From positions 1 through 6,225 of the forward strand of contig DASRSS010000056.1 of the NCBI GenBank assembly GCA_035656335.1: a stretch of DNA of 6,225 bases, written 5' to 3'. This stretch comes from DASRSS01 sp035656335. GTDB taxonomy: Bacteria > Actinomycetota > Actinomycetes > Mycobacteriales > Jatrophihabitantaceae. Position 1 is the first letter of the stretch, and the number at the start of each line of letters is the position of its first letter. The notes beneath the pieces were generated by a model. It ran no database searches. It was not told the DNA's origin and saw nothing but the letters and a program-made list of their open reading frames with translations. The position numbers and the translations under genes were made by a program. Positions 5,634-6,225 of this stretch are shown here, one piece after another.

Positions 5634-6225
5634 GTGAGCGAACCGGGCGACGGCGGCGAAGCGGACGACTGCGGCAAGACCTTCGGGGTCGAGGAGGAGT
5701 TCCACCTCGTCGACCCCGAAACGCTGGGCCTGGTGACCAGCCCGGAGCTGACGCGGCAGGCGGCCGAACAGCGGCTCGGCCCCAACCTGCGGGCGGAGAT
5801 GCTCACCAGCCAGCTGGAGACGGCGACGCCGGTGTGCACCGGGCTGGACGAGCTGCGCGCCGCGCTCGTGGCCGGGCGCCGCGAGGCGGCTGCCGCGGCC
5901 GAACGCGTCGGTGCGGCGATCCTGGCAGCGGGCACGCACCCGTCCGCGCCGCTGAGCCGGATCGACGTCGCCGAGAATCCGCGCTATGACCGGCTGGTCG
6001 AGCGGTTCGGCACGATCGTGCGGCAGTTCAACCTGTGCGGCTGTCACGTGCACGTGGGCGTGCCCGACCTGTCGACCGCGGTCGCGATCATGTCGCACGC
6101 GCGGCCGTACCTGCCGCTGCTGGCTGCCCTCACCGCCGGTTCCCCGGTCCACACCGGCGCGGACACCGGGTACGAGAGCTTCCGGCTGGCCTGGATCGCG
6201 CTGTGGCCGCAGGGCGGGATCCCGC
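5634..6225 (+). CDS. YbdK-type carboxylate-amine ligase (glutamate-cysteine ligase 2 family), N-terminal part
   Basis: Divergently transcribed gene cut by the right edge; 197 residues are present of a family usually about 370 long. Members are ATP-grasp-like GCS2 enzymes that join a carboxylate, typically glutamate, to an amine; E. coli YbdK has weak glutamate-cysteine ligase activity. Visible motifs are GVEEEFHLVDPE (18-29) near the N-terminus, the TSQLETATPVC segment (about 61-71) and CGCHVHVGVPD (135-145, His138 and His140), followed by DTGYESFR, all in family order. The GTG at 5634 is the only ATG or GTG between an in-frame TAA at 5613 and the first catalytic motif, so the start is fixed by elimination. 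It seems functionally separate from the transporter operon, and the LacI operators lie 77 bp or more upstream of its start. The physiological substrate is unknown. Confidence 0.92.
   Translation, partial: MSEPGDGGEADDCGKTFGVEEEFHLVDPETLGLVTSPELTRQAAEQRLGPNLRAEMLTSQLETATPVCTGLDELRAALVAGRREAAAAAERVGAAILAAGTHPSAPLSRIDVAENPRYDRLVERFGTIVRQFNLCGCHVHVGVPDLSTAVAIMSHARPYLPLLAALTAGSPVHTGADTGYESFRLAWIALWPQGGIP

Noticed and set aside
5620..5638. Iron-box (DtxR/IdeR-like) site suggested by TTAGGCT at the ligase start
   Set aside because: Only about half of the 19 consensus positions match and the right half lacks the AACCTAA arm.
1..6225. Defence, phage, CRISPR or toxin-antitoxin system, prompted by the ADP-ribosylglycohydrolase
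   Set aside because: No ADP-ribosyltransferase, macrodomain, nuclease, integrase, spacer repeats or composition break was seen. The neighbours are all transport and regulation genes.

Overview
This window is a strongly GC-rich stretch of bacterial chromosome. Codons are heavily G/C-ending, GTG starts are common, genes are tightly packed with 4-nt overlaps, and the divergent gene appears to have a leaderless start. Together with the protein types (family-1 sugar-binding lipoprotein without its own ATPase, LacI regulator, YbdK-type ligase) this suggests a high-GC actinobacterium; I cannot name the genus.

Layout: almost the whole window is one minus-strand operon read from right to left. It starts at about 5590 with a TTGACA / CAGGAT promoter. 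Next come three tandem LacI-type operator units (5518-5557), a LacI-family repressor (5490-4447), a MalF-type permease (4450-3476), a MalG-type permease (3479-2631), a solute-binding lipoprotein (2561-1275), a very strong 16-bp stem-loop (1213-1249), an ADP-ribosylglycohydrolase-family enzyme (1182-40), and the first 14 codons of a further gene (43 to beyond position 1). That last start resembles a second ADP-ribosylglycohydrolase paralogue. Four of the five gene junctions upstream of the window edge are either 4-nt overlaps or short gaps without a visible promoter. To the right, a divergent plus-strand gene (5634 to the window end) encodes the N-terminal half of a YbdK-type carboxylate-amine ligase (glutamate-cysteine ligase 2 family).

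How the genes work together (inference): the lipoprotein captures a sugar-like or glycoside ligand outside the cell, the two permeases carry it in using an ATPase encoded elsewhere, and the ADP-ribosylglycohydrolase-family enzyme cleaves a ribosyl-type or other glycosidic bond of the imported compound. The repressor sits first in its own operon, and its probable operators lie over the transcription start, so the ligand or a product would induce the whole set. The arrangement parallels E. coli yegTUVW (transporter, ADP-ribosylglycohydrolase, PfkB kinase, regulator), with an ABC importer and LacI replacing the MFS carrier and GntR. The most interesting parts are the possible salvage role of the glycohydrolase, the tandem operator array and the mid-operon hairpin. 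No RNA genes, mobile elements or CRISPR arrays were seen, and no gap longer than 300 bases lacks a gene.
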